A stretch of 64,000 nt of DNA from Orbus sasakiae (GCF_039542345.1 NZ_BAABHY010000006.1:207581-271580), one strand, 5' to 3'; positions 35,638 to 46,091 are shown, counted from the stretch's first letter. The notes: generated by a model not told the origin, from the sequence alone. Made by a program: numbers and translations.

Positions 35638-36633
35638 TTAGAATTGGTAGATTAAACCTAATGCTAAAGTATCTTTGTAATCAGAAGGTGATTTAGATTC
35701 TTTAAGTAAGTTGATTTTGTAGTCAACGATTGCAGTTAAGTTTTTGTTGAAGTCATATTGCATACCAACTTCTACATATTTAGCTAGGTCTCTGTTTGTA
35801 CCTGAGCTTTTATCTTTATGTTGAACATAAGCTAAAGATGGAGTTAAACGACCCACTTCAAAGTCAATACCGTATTGAGCAACAAACTCAACACCACGGA
35901 TTTTCTTTTCATCTTGTTTAGAGTGGTTATAGATAGCACCTAAATATAGGTTGTTTGCATCATAGTTAATACCAGCGATGTAAGATTTAGCTTTGTCATC
36001 ACCTGCAGTTTGTGCATAACCAGCACCAACTGTTAAACCAGTATCAAGGATTGCATACTGTGCATTTAAACCATAAGCTTCTTTATCAGAACTTAATTCT
36101 TCAGCAACTTTAGCACTGTTTGAATCAGCATATTGCGCAGCAAAGCTTAAACCTTCAACCACACCGAAGAAATCGCTGTTACGGTAAGTTAACACACCTG
36201 AAGTACGTTTACCTAAAACAACATAACTAGTTGAATCACCACCGAACTCAGGTAATACGTCAGTATAACCAGTGATTGCTTTTAATACGCCGTCATTTTT
36301 ACCATAGTCTAAAGAACCAACTTGACCAAAGTTTAAACCAGCGAATGCATAACGCACTTCTTTAACACCATCAGTGTTGTATTCGAATTCAGCACGGCCA
36401 TAACCTGATAGTGAATCAGTTACTTGAGTTTCACCAGTGAAACCTAAACGTGCAGTAGTTTTGTCGCCTTCGTCGTTACCATTTTTAGCTTTTTCGCCAA
36501 TATAGTTAAGTGCATAAACACGACCATTTACGTTTAATTTGTTGCCGTCTTTGTTCCAGATTTCGATAGACGCATTTGCTGCACCAGCAACTAAAAGTGC
36601 TGGGATAGCGATAGCTAGTAGATTACGTTTCAT
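35638..36633 (-). CDS. OmpC/OmpF-type general porin
   Basis: This is a 331-residue trimeric outer-membrane porin of the enterobacterial OmpC/OmpF/PhoE family. It has a signal peptide (1-21, ending ANA), a first strand beginning IEIWNKDGNKLNVNGRVYAL, and alternating beta-strand pattern throughout. It ends in an aromatic residue (LGLIYQF), the signal for the BAM complex. Loop 3 contains the LPEFGGDST region. The gene order porin-asnS-pncB-pepN equals E. coli ompF-asnS-pncB-pepN, so it occupies the ompF position. Codon use is biased, as in highly expressed genes. Confidence 0.94.
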   Translation of the reverse strand: MKRNLLAIAIPALLVAGAANASIEIWNKDGNKLNVNGRVYALNYIGEKAKNGNDEGDKTTARLGFTGETQVTDSLSGYGRAEFEYNTDGVKEVRYAFAGLNFGQVGSLDYGKNDGVLKAITGYTDVLPEFGGDSTSYVVLGKRTSGVLTYRNSDFFGVVEGLSFAAQYADSNSAKVAEELSSDKEAYGLNAQYAILDTGLTVGAGYAQTAGDDKAKSYIAGINYDANNLYLGAIYNHSKQDEKKIRGVEFVAQYGIDFEVGRLTPSLAYVQHKDKSSGTNRDLAKYVEVGMQYDFNKNLTAIVDYKINLLKESKSPSDYKDTLALGLIYQF

Positions 36634-36896
36634 TTTATACCCTCATTGGTGTTGTTATTAAGACACCTGCCACTGCTCTAGGTTATTACCGTTGAGAGTT
36701 TGGTGTCAGTTGTTATTAATGACCACTCACCATAAGTAATCATTGATTTGTTTTACAGTTATACAAATTATATTGAATTTTTTTTAAAATCAAGTGAACT
36801 TTTCATAAAATAGACTGTCTAATCGTAAAACCACATCTATTTGCTTAAAAAACGAGCAAAATTGCTACTCGTTTTATATTTTATTTTTCATTTGAC

Positions 36897-38300
36897 TTAA
36901 AAATTCGCATTTCTTGGTGTTCTCGGGAACGGGATAACATCGCGTACATTTTGTACTCCTGTAATGTACACAATCAGACGCTCAAACCCTAAACCAAATC
37001 CTGAATGTGGTACAGTACCATAACGACGTAGATCTCGATACCACCAGTAATCTTCTTTGTTGAGCCCCATTTCATCCATACGTTTATCAAGCATATCTAG
37101 ACGCTCTTCACGCTGTGATCCCCCGATAATTTCACCAATACCAGGCGCCAAGACATCCATTGCAGCGACGGTTTTACCATCTTCATTCATTCGCATATAA
37201 AAAGCTTTAATGTCTTTTGGATAGTTTTTAACAACCACTGGCGCTTTAAAATGTTTTTCGGCTAAATAACGTTCATGTTCGGAAGCTAAGTCAATTCCCC
37301 AACTAACTGGATTTTCAAATGTGGCATCACAGTTTTGAAGTATTGTAATTGCATCGGTATAATCAACTTGCGCGAAGTCAGAACTGATAAAACTTTCTAA
37401 ACGAGTGATCGCTTCTTTATCAATATGCTCGGCAAAAAATGCCATATCATCGGCACGTTTTTCTAATACCGTTTTAAAAACATACTTGAGCATATCTTCG
37501 GATAGTTTGGCCACATCATCAAGATCAGCAAAAGCGACTTCCGGTTCCATCATCCAAAATTCTGCTAAATGACGAGTTGTATTTGAGTTTTCAGCACGGA
37601 ATGTTGGACCAAAAGTATAAACTTTTGATAAAGCACATGCATACGTTTCAGCATTTAATTGTCCTGAAACCGTTAAAAATGCTTCTTTACCAAAGAAATC
37701 TTTATCAAAATCAATTTTTCCTGCATCCGTTCTTGGTAAATTTAATAGATCAAGTGTTGAGACGCGGAACATTTCGCCAGCACCTTCGGTATCTGATGCG
37801 GTGATGATTGGCGTTGATAACCAAAAAAAACCACGTTCATCGAAAAATTGGTGAATCGCTTGTGCTAATGTGTGACGAACACGGGTAATTGCACCAACAA
37901 TATTGGTACGCGCTCGTAAATGAGCCACTTCACGTAAATATTCTATCGAGTGACGTTTAGCTGCCATCGGGTAGGTATCGGGATCTTCGACAAATCCATA
38001 AACATCTACGGATGTCGCTTGAATTTCATATTGTTGTCCTTGACCTGGACTTTCAACCACTTTCCCGGTGACTTTAACCGAACAACCCGTGGTTAATTTT
38101 AATACGTCATGTTGATAATTGGCTAAGCTGCTTTCAACGACAGCTTGAATAGGATTAAAGCATGAACCGTCATAAATTGCTAAAAATGAAATGCCAGCTT
38201 TGGAATCGCGGCGAGTTCTAATCCAGCCTTGGACAGTAACCGTACTGCCAACAGCAATTTTACCTTGTAATACATCTGTGATAGGTGCAATAACGCTCAT
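36897..38300 (-). CDS. asnS: Asparaginyl-tRNA synthetase
   Basis: AsnRS charges tRNA-Asn. It is a class IIb synthetase with an N-terminal OB-fold anticodon domain (VTVQGWIRTRRDSKAGISF). Class II motif 2 lies in FGPTFRAENSNTTRHLAEFW and motif 3 in GFGLGFERLIVYITG. The start at 38300 (MSVIAPITDVLQG) is chosen because it aligns with the E. coli start and has a GGA element upstream; an in-frame ATG at 38315 would add five residues. It lies downstream of pncB on the same strand. Confidence 0.97.
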   Translation of the reverse strand: MSVIAPITDVLQGKIAVGSTVTVQGWIRTRRDSKAGISFLAIYDGSCFNPIQAVVESSLANYQHDVLKLTTGCSVKVTGKVVESPGQGQQYEIQATSVDVYGFVEDPDTYPMAAKRHSIEYLREVAHLRARTNIVGAITRVRHTLAQAIHQFFDERGFFWLSTPIITASDTEGAGEMFRVSTLDLLNLPRTDAGKIDFDKDFFGKEAFLTVSGQLNAETYACALSKVYTFGPTFRAENSNTTRHLAEFWMMEPEVAFADLDDVAKLSEDMLKYVFKTVLEKRADDMAFFAEHIDKEAITRLESFISSDFAQVDYTDAITILQNCDATFENPVSWGIDLASEHERYLAEKHFKAPVVVKNYPKDIKAFYMRMNEDGKTVAAMDVLAPGIGEIIGGSQREERLDMLDKRMDEMGLNKEDYWWYRDLRRYGTVPHSGFGLGFERLIVYITGVQNVRDVIPFPRTPRNANF

Positions 38301-38325
38301 TTTGTTAGTTTCCATTATTCTTTAT

Positions 38326-39525
38326 TTAACTGTTTGTTACATTAAATGTTCTTTTTAACTCTTCGATAAAACCCGTATCTTGTGAAATGGTTTTACCAGG
38401 ACTATCTGATAATTTTGCAACAGATTGACCATTGCACTCAACTAATTTTATGACAATATTTAGCGATTTTGTATTCGATGATTCAGTCGTTGGAATATCG
38501 CATGCAAGGTGGCCACCCATACCAAATGATAGTTTAACACGATTGTGAAAATGACGGTAAATCTTAATCGAGCGATCAAAATTCAAACTGTCTGAGAAAA
38601 CCAAGAGTTTGGTTTTCGGGTCAATTCCAAGTCGTTCATAATGGGCAATGGCTTTTTCACCCCATTCAATCGGGTCACCTGAATCATGGCGAAGTCCTTG
38701 ATACTCGGTTGCAAAATGCAGATTAAAGTCATTTAAAAAGGCATCCATCGTAATACAATCAGTCAGCGCAATACCTAATGTATCTGGATACTCATCTAAC
38801 CAAACCTGTAATGCTTTTGTTTGACAGTCAGCTAAATTTTCAACTAAACGTTGATGAGCTTGAAACCATTCATGGGCTTGAGTACCAACAGGCGTAAGTC
38901 CAAATTGATAAGCCAATAAATAGTTACTGGTACTGGTAAACTGGGTAAAATGATCCTTTAAATAACCCACTACTGCTTTTTGTACTGCAAATGAATAACG
39001 CCTTCGGGTACCAAAATCCATAAGATTAAATTCTGATAGATCAAGTCCATGAGTTTGTTCTTCAAATCGAGTAAGCTTGTCTTTTAAATGCTCAATCGCT
39101 TCTTTGACCCCAATATGTGGCGTCCGGTCACGATGAACAACTTCACTAATAACAGCTAATAAAGGGACTTCCCACAAAATGACATCTAACCAAGAGCCTT
39201 CAATACGAATAGCAAGTTGACCATTATCATTTTGTATGTCGATTAATTGACTATCATAATGCCAGTTTTTAAGCCAATCTAAATAGTCTGTCTTAAAATA
39301 GGGGAGTGATTGCAAATAAAGGTATTCATCATCGGTAAGACGCAATGATGCCATCAAATTTATTTGATGTTTAATTTCATCAATATATTGACCTAATTGC
39401 TCTTGATTACGACAACGAAATTCAGCGACGACAGTGACATCACGATAGTGATGGAAAACCGCTTGTTGCATATGTAATTTATAAGCATCAGTATCTAACA
39501 GCGATGTTAATATTGGTGATTGCAT
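38326..39525 (-). CDS. pncB: Nicotinate phosphoribosyltransferase
   Basis: PncB makes nicotinate mononucleotide from nicotinate and PRPP in the NAD salvage pathway. The 399-residue product has LLDTDAYKLHMQQAVFHH at the N-terminus, FGTRRRYSFAVQKAVVGYL and the HDSGDPIEWGEKAIAHYE motif. It is divergent from pepN across 137 bases, as in E. coli. The asnS start lies 25 bases downstream, so the two may share a transcript. Confidence 0.97.
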   Translation of the reverse strand: MQSPILTSLLDTDAYKLHMQQAVFHHYRDVTVVAEFRCRNQEQLGQYIDEIKHQINLMASLRLTDDEYLYLQSLPYFKTDYLDWLKNWHYDSQLIDIQNDNGQLAIRIEGSWLDVILWEVPLLAVISEVVHRDRTPHIGVKEAIEHLKDKLTRFEEQTHGLDLSEFNLMDFGTRRRYSFAVQKAVVGYLKDHFTQFTSTSNYLLAYQFGLTPVGTQAHEWFQAHQRLVENLADCQTKALQVWLDEYPDTLGIALTDCITMDAFLNDFNLHFATEYQGLRHDSGDPIEWGEKAIAHYERLGIDPKTKLLVFSDSLNFDRSIKIYRHFHNRVKLSFGMGGHLACDIPTTESSNTKSLNIVIKLVECNGQSVAKLSDSPGKTISQDTGFIEELKRTFNVTNS

Positions 39526-39662
39526 GTAAATTGATTAATCGTATTTGCATGAAAAGTCCAATGATTATAGCAGAATAAAAATTAAGGAGTACATTATTTA
39601 ATGATGATTATTGTTATTTCGTATAATATTGTGTCATTGTTTTCACTAAAATAGAGTTAATT

Positions 39663-42281
39663 ATGAGCCAACAACCGATTGTTAAATATCGTTTAGATTA
39701 TACTAAACCTGATTTCACTATTACTGATATTGATCTCGATTTTGATTTATCCGCTGATATCACGACAGTGACCGCAAGAAGTCGTGTCGTTAGACAAAAC
39801 TCACACGCCACAACACTGGTACTTGATGGTGAAGCACTAAAACTGATTTCAGTCAATATTAATGAACAACCTTGGCAAGATTATCAATTAACCGTAAATG
39901 GTATTGAAATCTATGGGGTGCCACCTGAGTTTACTCTGACCATTATTAATGAAATAAAGCCGATAGATAATACAGCATTAGAAGGTTTGTATGTTTCAGG
40001 TGATGCGTTATGTACACAATGTGAAGCCGAAGGGTTTCGCCATATCACTTATTATCTGGATCGGCCGGATGTATTAGCTCGGTTTAGTACGCGTATCACG
40101 GCAAATAAAGCACAGTATCCCTATCTATTATCTAACGGGAACCGTATTGCACAAGGTGAATTAAATGATGGGCGCCATTTTGCACAATGGCAAGATCCCT
40201 TCCCTAAACCTTGCTATTTATTTGCGTTAGTTGCTGGCGATTTTGATGTATTGCGTGATGTGTTTATCACACAATCTAAACGTCAAGTTGACTTAGAAAT
40301 TTACGTTGATAAAGGTAATTTAGATCGGACTCAATGGGCTATGACCAGTCTCAAAAATTCAATGCGTTGGGATGAAACCCGTTTTGGACTTGAATATGAT
40401 CTTGATATTTTTATGATTGTTGCCGTCGACTTTTTCAATATGGGGGCAATGGAGAATAAAGGTCTCAACATTTTTAACTCAAAATTCGTATTAGCTAAAC
40501 CGACTACTGCAACCGATGATGACTATTTAGGTATTGAAGGGGTCATTGGTCATGAGTATTTCCACAACTGGACGGGTAATCGTGTGACATGCCGCGATTG
40601 GTTTCAATTAAGCTTGAAAGAAGGACTAACCGTTTTCCGTGATCAAGAATTTAGTGCTGATTTAGGGTCACGAGCCGTAAAACGTATTGATGATGTTAAA
40701 TTATTACGAACGGTGCAATTTACGGAAGACGCCAGCCCGATGGCTCATCCAATTCGACCTGACCAAGTCATTGAAATGAATAATTTTTATACGGTCACTG
40801 TCTACGAAAAAGGTGCAGAAGTCATTCGTATGCTGCATACCTTGTTAGGGGAAGAAAAGTTCCAAGCAGGTATGCGTTTATACTTTGAACGTCATGATGG
40901 TAGTGCCGCAACATGTGATGATTTTGTGCAAGCGATGCAAGATGCGTCAGGTATTGATTTGACACATTTCAAGTTATGGTATAGCCAATCAGGAACACCA
41001 CAGTTGATGGTTACAGACCATTATGACCAAGCTTTGGGGCAGTATTGTTTGACGGTGAAACAAGTCACACCACCAACCGCCGATCAACATGATAAACAGC
41101 CTCTGCACATTCCCCTTGATATTGAATTATATCACGCTAATGGTGAGGTGATTCCATTACAATATCAAGGTAAGGTACTTGATAATGTATTAAATATTCA
41201 CCATAGTGAGCAATCTTTTACATTTGATCAGGTCAAGGAAAAACCGATTATTGCCTTATTGCGTGATTTTTCTGCTCCCGTCAAATTACACTATCATTAT
41301 CATGATGATGAATTGATTTTTTTAATGCAAAATGCGACGAATGCTTTTAATCGTTACGATGCTGCTCAAATGCTGTTGGCAAAATACATTGCAATAAATG
41401 TGGATCATTATCAACACGCTCAACCATTCGTTTGTCCTGATAGTTTGCTTGATGCATTTCGGGGGATATTACTATCCGAATCACTTGACCCAGCGCTCAT
41501 TGCACAAATTTTAACCCTACCGTCTGAAAATGAAATTGCTAACCAATTTGATGTCGTTGATCCCGATGCGATTCATGCCGTGAGAGCTTTTTTGTTAGCC
41601 ACATTTGCCAATGACATGTTTGATGAATTACTCGCACTTTATCGCCATCATTTGATGGCAGAGTACCAGATTGATCACACTCAAATGGCTAAACGCGCAT
41701 TAAAAAACGGTTGTTTAAATTTGTTGGCTTTTGCCAATGATAACGCATTGATTGATCAATTAGTGGTTAAGCAATATCAAGATGCCGATAATATGACAGA
41801 CAGCCTAGCAGCATTAAATGCCGCTGTAAAAGCTCAGTTGCCAGCAAACAACCAATTATTACGTTCTTTTGATGATAAATGGCATCAAGATGGTTTGGTT
41901 ATGGATAAATGGCTTATGCTACAGGCAACCAGTCCGCAGCCTGATGCATTGGAAAATGTGAAAGCGTTACTCACTCACCGTTCATTCACATTAAATAATC
42001 CGAACCGCATTCGTGCTTTAATTGGTGCATTTGTGAATCATAATCCGGTGGCGTTTCATGCTGCTGATGGTCGTGGTTATCAATTTTTAGTTGAGATGTT
42101 AACTGAACTTAATCAAAAAAATCCGCAAGTCGCTTCGCGCTTAATTGATCCACTAATTCGTTTTAAACGCTATGATCAAAAACGTTCTGCATTAATGCAA
42201 AATGCATTGCAGCGTTTATTGAAACTCGATAACCTATCAAAAGATCTATATGAAAAAATAACCAAAGCATTAAATGTGTGA
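39663..42281 (+). CDS. pepN: Aminopeptidase N
   Basis: PepN is a broad-specificity M1 zinc aminopeptidase and a main cytoplasmic peptide-degrading enzyme. The 872-residue product matches E. coli in size. The exopeptidase motif GAMEN (MGAMENKGLNIFNSK) and the zinc motif HEYFHNWTGNRV, with the distal Glu in SLKEGLTVF, are intact. The C-terminal helical domain is complete. Copy 3 of the 43-bp repeat begins at the base after the stop codon. Confidence 0.98.
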   Translation: MSQQPIVKYRLDYTKPDFTITDIDLDFDLSADITTVTARSRVVRQNSHATTLVLDGEALKLISVNINEQPWQDYQLTVNGIEIYGVPPEFTLTIINEIKPIDNTALEGLYVSGDALCTQCEAEGFRHITYYLDRPDVLARFSTRITANKAQYPYLLSNGNRIAQGELNDGRHFAQWQDPFPKPCYLFALVAGDFDVLRDVFITQSKRQVDLEIYVDKGNLDRTQWAMTSLKNSMRWDETRFGLEYDLDIFMIVAVDFFNMGAMENKGLNIFNSKFVLAKPTTATDDDYLGIEGVIGHEYFHNWTGNRVTCRDWFQLSLKEGLTVFRDQEFSADLGSRAVKRIDDVKLLRTVQFTEDASPMAHPIRPDQVIEMNNFYTVTVYEKGAEVIRMLHTLLGEEKFQAGMRLYFERHDGSAATCDDFVQAMQDASGIDLTHFKLWYSQSGTPQLMVTDHYDQALGQYCLTVKQVTPPTADQHDKQPLHIPLDIELYHANGEVIPLQYQGKVLDNVLNIHHSEQSFTFDQVKEKPIIALLRDFSAPVKLHYHYHDDELIFLMQNATNAFNRYDAAQMLLAKYIAINVDHYQHAQPFVCPDSLLDAFRGILLSESLDPALIAQILTLPSENEIANQFDVVDPDAIHAVRAFLLATFANDMFDELLALYRHHLMAEYQIDHTQMAKRALKNGCLNLLAFANDNALIDQLVVKQYQDADNMTDSLAALNAAVKAQLPANNQLLRSFDDKWHQDGLVMDKWLMLQATSPQPDALENVKALLTHRSFTLNNPNRIRALIGAFVNHNPVAFHAADGRGYQFLVEMLTELNQKNPQVASRLIDPLIRFKRYDQKRSALMQNALQRLLKLDNLSKDLYEKITKALNV

Positions 42282-42324
42282 TTTTTATACTATAATTGCA
42301 TGTTACGATAATATTTTAACGAAA
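42282..42324 (+). repeat. 43-bp dispersed intergenic repeat, copy 3
   Basis: This is the most diverged of the four copies, still gapless over 43 positions. It keeps TATAAT in the first half and TTACGATAAT and TTAACGAAA in the second. It starts immediately after the pepN stop and lies 50 bases before the rhodanese gene. Confidence 0.78.
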
Positions 42325-42374
42325 AAAAGGCAACTTATGTTGCCTAATACATTAAAAATGAGTGTGGATGAACC

Positions 42375-42713
42375 GTGAATATAGTCATTGAAGAAATAAC
42401 CAGTCATCAATTAGCTGAAATGCTAAAGACCCAATCAGACGATCTCTTTTTGCTTGACGTTCGAGAAGAGAATGAAGTTGAAATCAGTCGGATTGAAGGC
42501 AGTGTTCATATTCCGATGAATTTGATTCCACTTTATTTAGATAAGATTCCTGATGCTAAAAAAATCGTCATATATTGTCATCATGGCGTACGAAGTTTAA
42601 ATGTCGCTTACTATTTGGTTAATAACGGATTTGATGAAGATACCCTTTATAATCTCAAAGGGGGAATTGATGATTGGGCCATAGACATTGATCCGTCTAT
42701 GCCACGCTATTAA
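42375..42713 (+). CDS. Single-domain rhodanese (sulfurtransferase)
   Basis: This 112-residue protein has a single rhodanese domain. The active-site loop is CHHGVRS (KIVIYCHHGVRSLNVAYYL), with the persulfide-forming cysteine present. It begins at a GTG with only a weak ribosome site; no in-frame ATG fits better. The LLDVREENEVEISRIEGSVHIP stretch is the usual N-terminal signature (here about residues 26-48). The sulfur acceptor is unknown. It lies between pepN and the mla operon. Confidence 0.88.
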   Translation: MNIVIEEITSHQLAEMLKTQSDDLFLLDVREENEVEISRIEGSVHIPMNLIPLYLDKIPDAKKIVIYCHHGVRSLNVAYYLVNNGFDEDTLYNLKGGIDDWAIDIDPSMPRY

Positions 42714-42824
42714 TGACACTGGTATTTAAATGCCTTTTACATTTTGACAATTATCATAAATCGTAAATATCAGGTAGAATGCGTTAATTATGCGTTTAAT
42801 GATGATTTATGCTGAGTAGAGCCA

Positions 42825-43655
42825 ATGACAAGATCAACCGTCAATTCGTCACCGACCAATAATTTGGTTGAAGTTCATGATATGTCTTTTTATCGAGGAA
42901 CACGACCAATTTATAAGAATATGAGTTTGTCTGTACCGAAAGGCAAAGTGACAGCAATCATGGGTCCATCAGGTATTGGTAAAACAACGCTATTAAGACT
43001 TATTGGTGGTCAACTCAAACCTCAATCGGGTCAAATTCTATTTGATGGTGAGGATATTCCAACAATGTCTCGCTCCCGTTTATACGAAGTGCGTAAACGG
43101 ATGAGTATGTTATTCCAATCAGGTGCATTATTTACGGATTTATCGGTTTTTGATAATGTTGCTTATCCTTTGCGAGAGCACCTGAATTTGCCTGATCCCA
43201 TTTTACATAATTTAGTATTAATGAAATTACAATCGGTTGGTCTGCGTGGCGCTGCGAATATGATGCCATCTGAACTTTCTGGTGGCATGGCTCGTCGAGC
43301 GGCATTAGCAAGAGCTATTGCTTTAGATCCTGAGTTAATCATGTTTGATGAACCTTTTGCGGGACAAGATCCTATTTCAATGGGGGTCATTGTTAAACTG
43401 ATTTCCGAATTAAACCAGTCATTAGGGCTGACATGTATTGTGGTTTCTCATGATGTTGATGAAGTGCTTAGCATCGCCGATTATGCTTATATTGTTGCCG
43501 AACAACATATTATTGCAGGCGGCACATCACAAGAACTTCGTCAAAATCAAGATATGCGTGTAAAACAGTTTTTAGAAGGGCTTGCTGATGGACCTGTACC
43601 ATTTCATTATCCTGCGGATGATTATAAAAGCGATCTAAGTCGAGGTAGTCGTTAA
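42825..43655 (+). CDS. mlaF: MlaF, ATP-binding protein of the Mla phospholipid transporter
   Basis: MlaF is the ATPase of MlaFEDB, which moves phospholipids between the inner membrane and the periplasm and keeps the outer membrane asymmetric. The 276-residue product has Walker A GPSGIGKTTLL, the ABC signature LSGGMARRAALARAIALD, Walker B LIMFDEPFAGQDP and the His switch VVSHDVDEV. Its stop overlaps the mlaE start by one base. It heads the mlaFEDCB-ibaG cluster, as in E. coli. Confidence 0.97.
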   Translation: MTRSTVNSSPTNNLVEVHDMSFYRGTRPIYKNMSLSVPKGKVTAIMGPSGIGKTTLLRLIGGQLKPQSGQILFDGEDIPTMSRSRLYEVRKRMSMLFQSGALFTDLSVFDNVAYPLREHLNLPDPILHNLVLMKLQSVGLRGAANMMPSELSGGMARRAALARAIALDPELIMFDEPFAGQDPISMGVIVKLISELNQSLGLTCIVVSHDVDEVLSIADYAYIVAEQHIIAGGTSQELRQNQDMRVKQFLEGLADGPVPFHYPADDYKSDLSRGSR

Positions 43656-44434
43656 TGTTGAATCTTCTTGCCAAAATAGGGCGCTCAGGTATTAATTTTA
43701 TCGAAATGTTTGGTCGTGCTGGTATTATGCTATTTGGTGCCTTAATTGGTAAACCACAATTCAAAAAACAGTTTCCGTTGTGGATTAAACAGTTTTATTT
43801 TGTGGGTGTCCAGTCACTGACGATCATCATTGTGTCTGGATTATTTATTGGTATGGTACTGGGTTTACAAGGCTATTTTATCCTAACGATGTTTAGTGCG
43901 GAAGCAAGTCTTGGTATGTTAGTGGCCTTGGCACTATTACGAGAATTAGGGCCAGTAGTTGCCGGACTTTTATTTGCTGGTCGAGCTGGGTCAGCCTTAA
44001 CCGCTGAAATCGGCTTGATGAAAGCAACTGAGCAGTTATCTAGTATGGAAATGATGGCTATCGATCCGCTGCGACGTATCATTGCTCCGCGTTTTTGGGC
44101 TGGCTTTTTCTGTATGCCCTTTTTAACAGCCATTTTTGTTGCGGTAGGGATCTTAGGTGGTGCACTCGTCGGCGTTGAATGGAAAGGTATTGATGCTGGG
44201 TTCTTTTGGTCATCAATTCAAAGTAATGTTGATTTTTGGCATGATATTGTGAACTGCTTTATCAAAAGTTTTGTTTTTGCTATTGCTGCAAGCTGGATCG
44301 CACTTTTTAATGGCTATGATTGTGTGCCGACATCTGAAGGCATTAGTAAAGCAACTACCAGTACCGTTGTCTATTCATCGTTAACTATTTTAGGGTTAGA
44401 CTTTATTCTAACCGCATTAATGTTTAGTAATTGA
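43655..44434 (+). CDS. mlaE: MlaE, permease of the Mla phospholipid transporter
   Basis: MlaE is the inner-membrane permease of the Mla complex. The 259-residue product has the MlaE-family membrane segments, with the conserved ALLRELGPVVAGLLFAGRAG and the coupling segment LTAEIGLMKATEQLSSMEMM that contacts MlaF. It overlaps mlaF by one base (ATG within TAATG). Confidence 0.97.
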   Translation: MLNLLAKIGRSGINFIEMFGRAGIMLFGALIGKPQFKKQFPLWIKQFYFVGVQSLTIIIVSGLFIGMVLGLQGYFILTMFSAEASLGMLVALALLRELGPVVAGLLFAGRAGSALTAEIGLMKATEQLSSMEMMAIDPLRRIIAPRFWAGFFCMPFLTAIFVAVGILGGALVGVEWKGIDAGFFWSSIQSNVDFWHDIVNCFIKSFVFAIAASWIALFNGYDCVPTSEGISKATTSTVVYSSLTILGLDFILTALMFSN

Positions 44435-44446
44435 GGTCATGTAAAC

Positions 44447-45022
44447 ATGAATCGTAAAGTTGAAATCACCGTTGGGTTGTTTATGGTTATTGCCATTTGT
44501 TCAATCCTCTTTTTATGTTTTAAGGTTACCGATGCCAGTTCATTTACCCATAAATCAACCTATCGTGTTTATGCGGTATTTGATAATGTCGGGGGATTAA
44601 AAGCCCGCTCACCAATCAAAATTGGTGGGGTTGTTATTGGCCGAATTTCAAATATTTCCCTCAATAATTATAAACCTTATGTCACTATGGATATTGATGG
44701 GCGATATAATCAAATCCCAAGCAGTAGTAGCCTTTCGATAAAAACATCAGGTTTACTAGGTGAACAGTTTGTTGATGTGTCATTAGGGATTGAAAAGAGC
44801 TTTGAAAGCGAACTTGATGATCTTGATGCGCAAGATCGTGGCGTTGCAGATGACCCGTCAGTGAATCATGAAAATCAAATCCCTGATTATTTTGAGGAAG
44901 GGTTTGTTGTACATAATACAATCCCCGCAGTGGTTATTGAAGATTTAATTGGTAAGTTCTTATACAGTAATGATGCGTCTAAAGATAGCCAATCGAACAA
45001 AAAAGAACAAACGAGTAAATAG
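44447..45022 (+). CDS. mlaD: MlaD, MCE-domain substrate-binding subunit
   Basis: MlaD forms a hexameric MCE ring that carries lipids through the periplasmic face of the Mla complex. The 191-residue product has one N-terminal membrane anchor (about 6-25) and one MCE domain (about 38-118, YRVYAVFDNVGGLKARSPIK, LSIKTSGLLGEQFVDVSLG). A polar tail follows. It lies 12 bases after mlaE. Confidence 0.96.
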   Translation: MNRKVEITVGLFMVIAICSILFLCFKVTDASSFTHKSTYRVYAVFDNVGGLKARSPIKIGGVVIGRISNISLNNYKPYVTMDIDGRYNQIPSSSSLSIKTSGLLGEQFVDVSLGIEKSFESELDDLDAQDRGVADDPSVNHENQIPDYFEEGFVVHNTIPAVVIEDLIGKFLYSNDASKDSQSNKKEQTSK

Positions 45023-45033
45023 GAGTTAAAAGC

Positions 45034-45693
45034 ATGTTAAAAAAATTACTGATTGTTGCCACACTTTTTTTTACCCCTTTTGTGATGGCGGCTCAAGCTG
45101 ATATGCAAAGTCCATATCAAAAAACGGAAATAGCGGCGGATAACGTTTTCAAAGCAATTAATAGTCAAAATAGCCAAATTAAAAACAATCCTGAAATTTT
45201 AAGAAGTATTGTTAAAACAGATCTATTACCTTATGTGCACGTTAAATATGCAGCAGCACTTGCATTAGGTGATAATTATAAAAATGTTGATAAAGCGGAT
45301 AGAGATGCTTATTTTTCGGCATTTGAACAATACTTGGTACAGGCATTTTCACAAGCATTATCAATGTACAATGGTCAAACCTATCAAGTTGAAAAAGATC
45401 AAGATTTAACGGGGAAAAATATTGTTGCGGTCCGCGTATTGTTAATTAATGCAGATAAAAACCAGCAGCCTATTCGTCTTGACTTCCAGTGGCGTAAAAA
45501 TACGGCAACCGGTGAATGGCAGGCTTATGATATGGTTGCTGAAGGGGTGAGTATGATTACGACGAAACAAAGTGAGTGGTCAACCATTGTTAGACAACAG
45601 GGAATAAAAGCGCTAATTGTGCAATTACAACAACAAGCGAACCAAAAAATTGACCCTAATGCCAATCCATCGAGTAATGGTCAAGCAAAATAG
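45034..45693 (+). CDS. mlaC: MlaC, periplasmic phospholipid-binding protein
   Basis: MlaC shuttles phospholipids between the outer-membrane MlaA-porin complex and MlaFEDB. The 219-residue product has a signal peptide (about 1-19, ending VMA) and the Tol-Tol/MlaC domain with LLPYVHVKYAAALALGDNYK. Its end is rich in Gln and Asn. AGGAG precedes the start. It lies 11 bases after mlaD. Confidence 0.95.
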   Translation: MLKKLLIVATLFFTPFVMAAQADMQSPYQKTEIAADNVFKAINSQNSQIKNNPEILRSIVKTDLLPYVHVKYAAALALGDNYKNVDKADRDAYFSAFEQYLVQAFSQALSMYNGQTYQVEKDQDLTGKNIVAVRVLLINADKNQQPIRLDFQWRKNTATGEWQAYDMVAEGVSMITTKQSEWSTIVRQQGIKALIVQLQQQANQKIDPNANPSSNGQAK

Positions 45694-45780
45694 TCAGTTG
45701 TTATCTGTTATTTAAAGAAATAGATAAAATATATTTGCCCGTATGGTTATGCCATACTTATAAAATATTGTGATTAGGGA

Positions 45781-46059
45781 ATGATAATGCCAGCGACAAT
45801 TACCACAGAGGTTCGAGATGAGATACTGTACCTTAATGGCGTATTAGATTGTCATACACTTGATTATGTTTGGCAGCAAAAGCAACAGTTGTTAGATACG
45901 ATAAAGGCGATTGATGTTTCAAAAGTGACACGCGTTGACTCGTCAGGATTAGCCCTATTAACGTATTGTTGTATTCAGCAAAATGCAAAATTAATTGCAA
46001 TCAATCCGCAACTTAAGACATTAATTGAGTTGTACGATCTTGATGCAATTGTGGTTTAA
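45781..46059 (+). CDS. mlaB: MlaB, STAS-domain subunit of the Mla complex
   Basis: MlaB binds MlaF and supports assembly and activity of the transporter. This is a 92-residue STAS protein with the phospho-acceptor-like motif RVDSSGLALLTYCC and the preceding strand IKAIDVSKV. It is separated from mlaC by 87 bases, a slightly wider gap than between the other genes in the operon. Confidence 0.93.
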   Translation: MIMPATITTEVRDEILYLNGVLDCHTLDYVWQQKQQLLDTIKAIDVSKVTRVDSSGLALLTYCCIQQNAKLIAINPQLKTLIELYDLDAIVV

Positions 46060-46091
46060 GTTTTTACTAAAATAATGAGCAATGTTTAAAT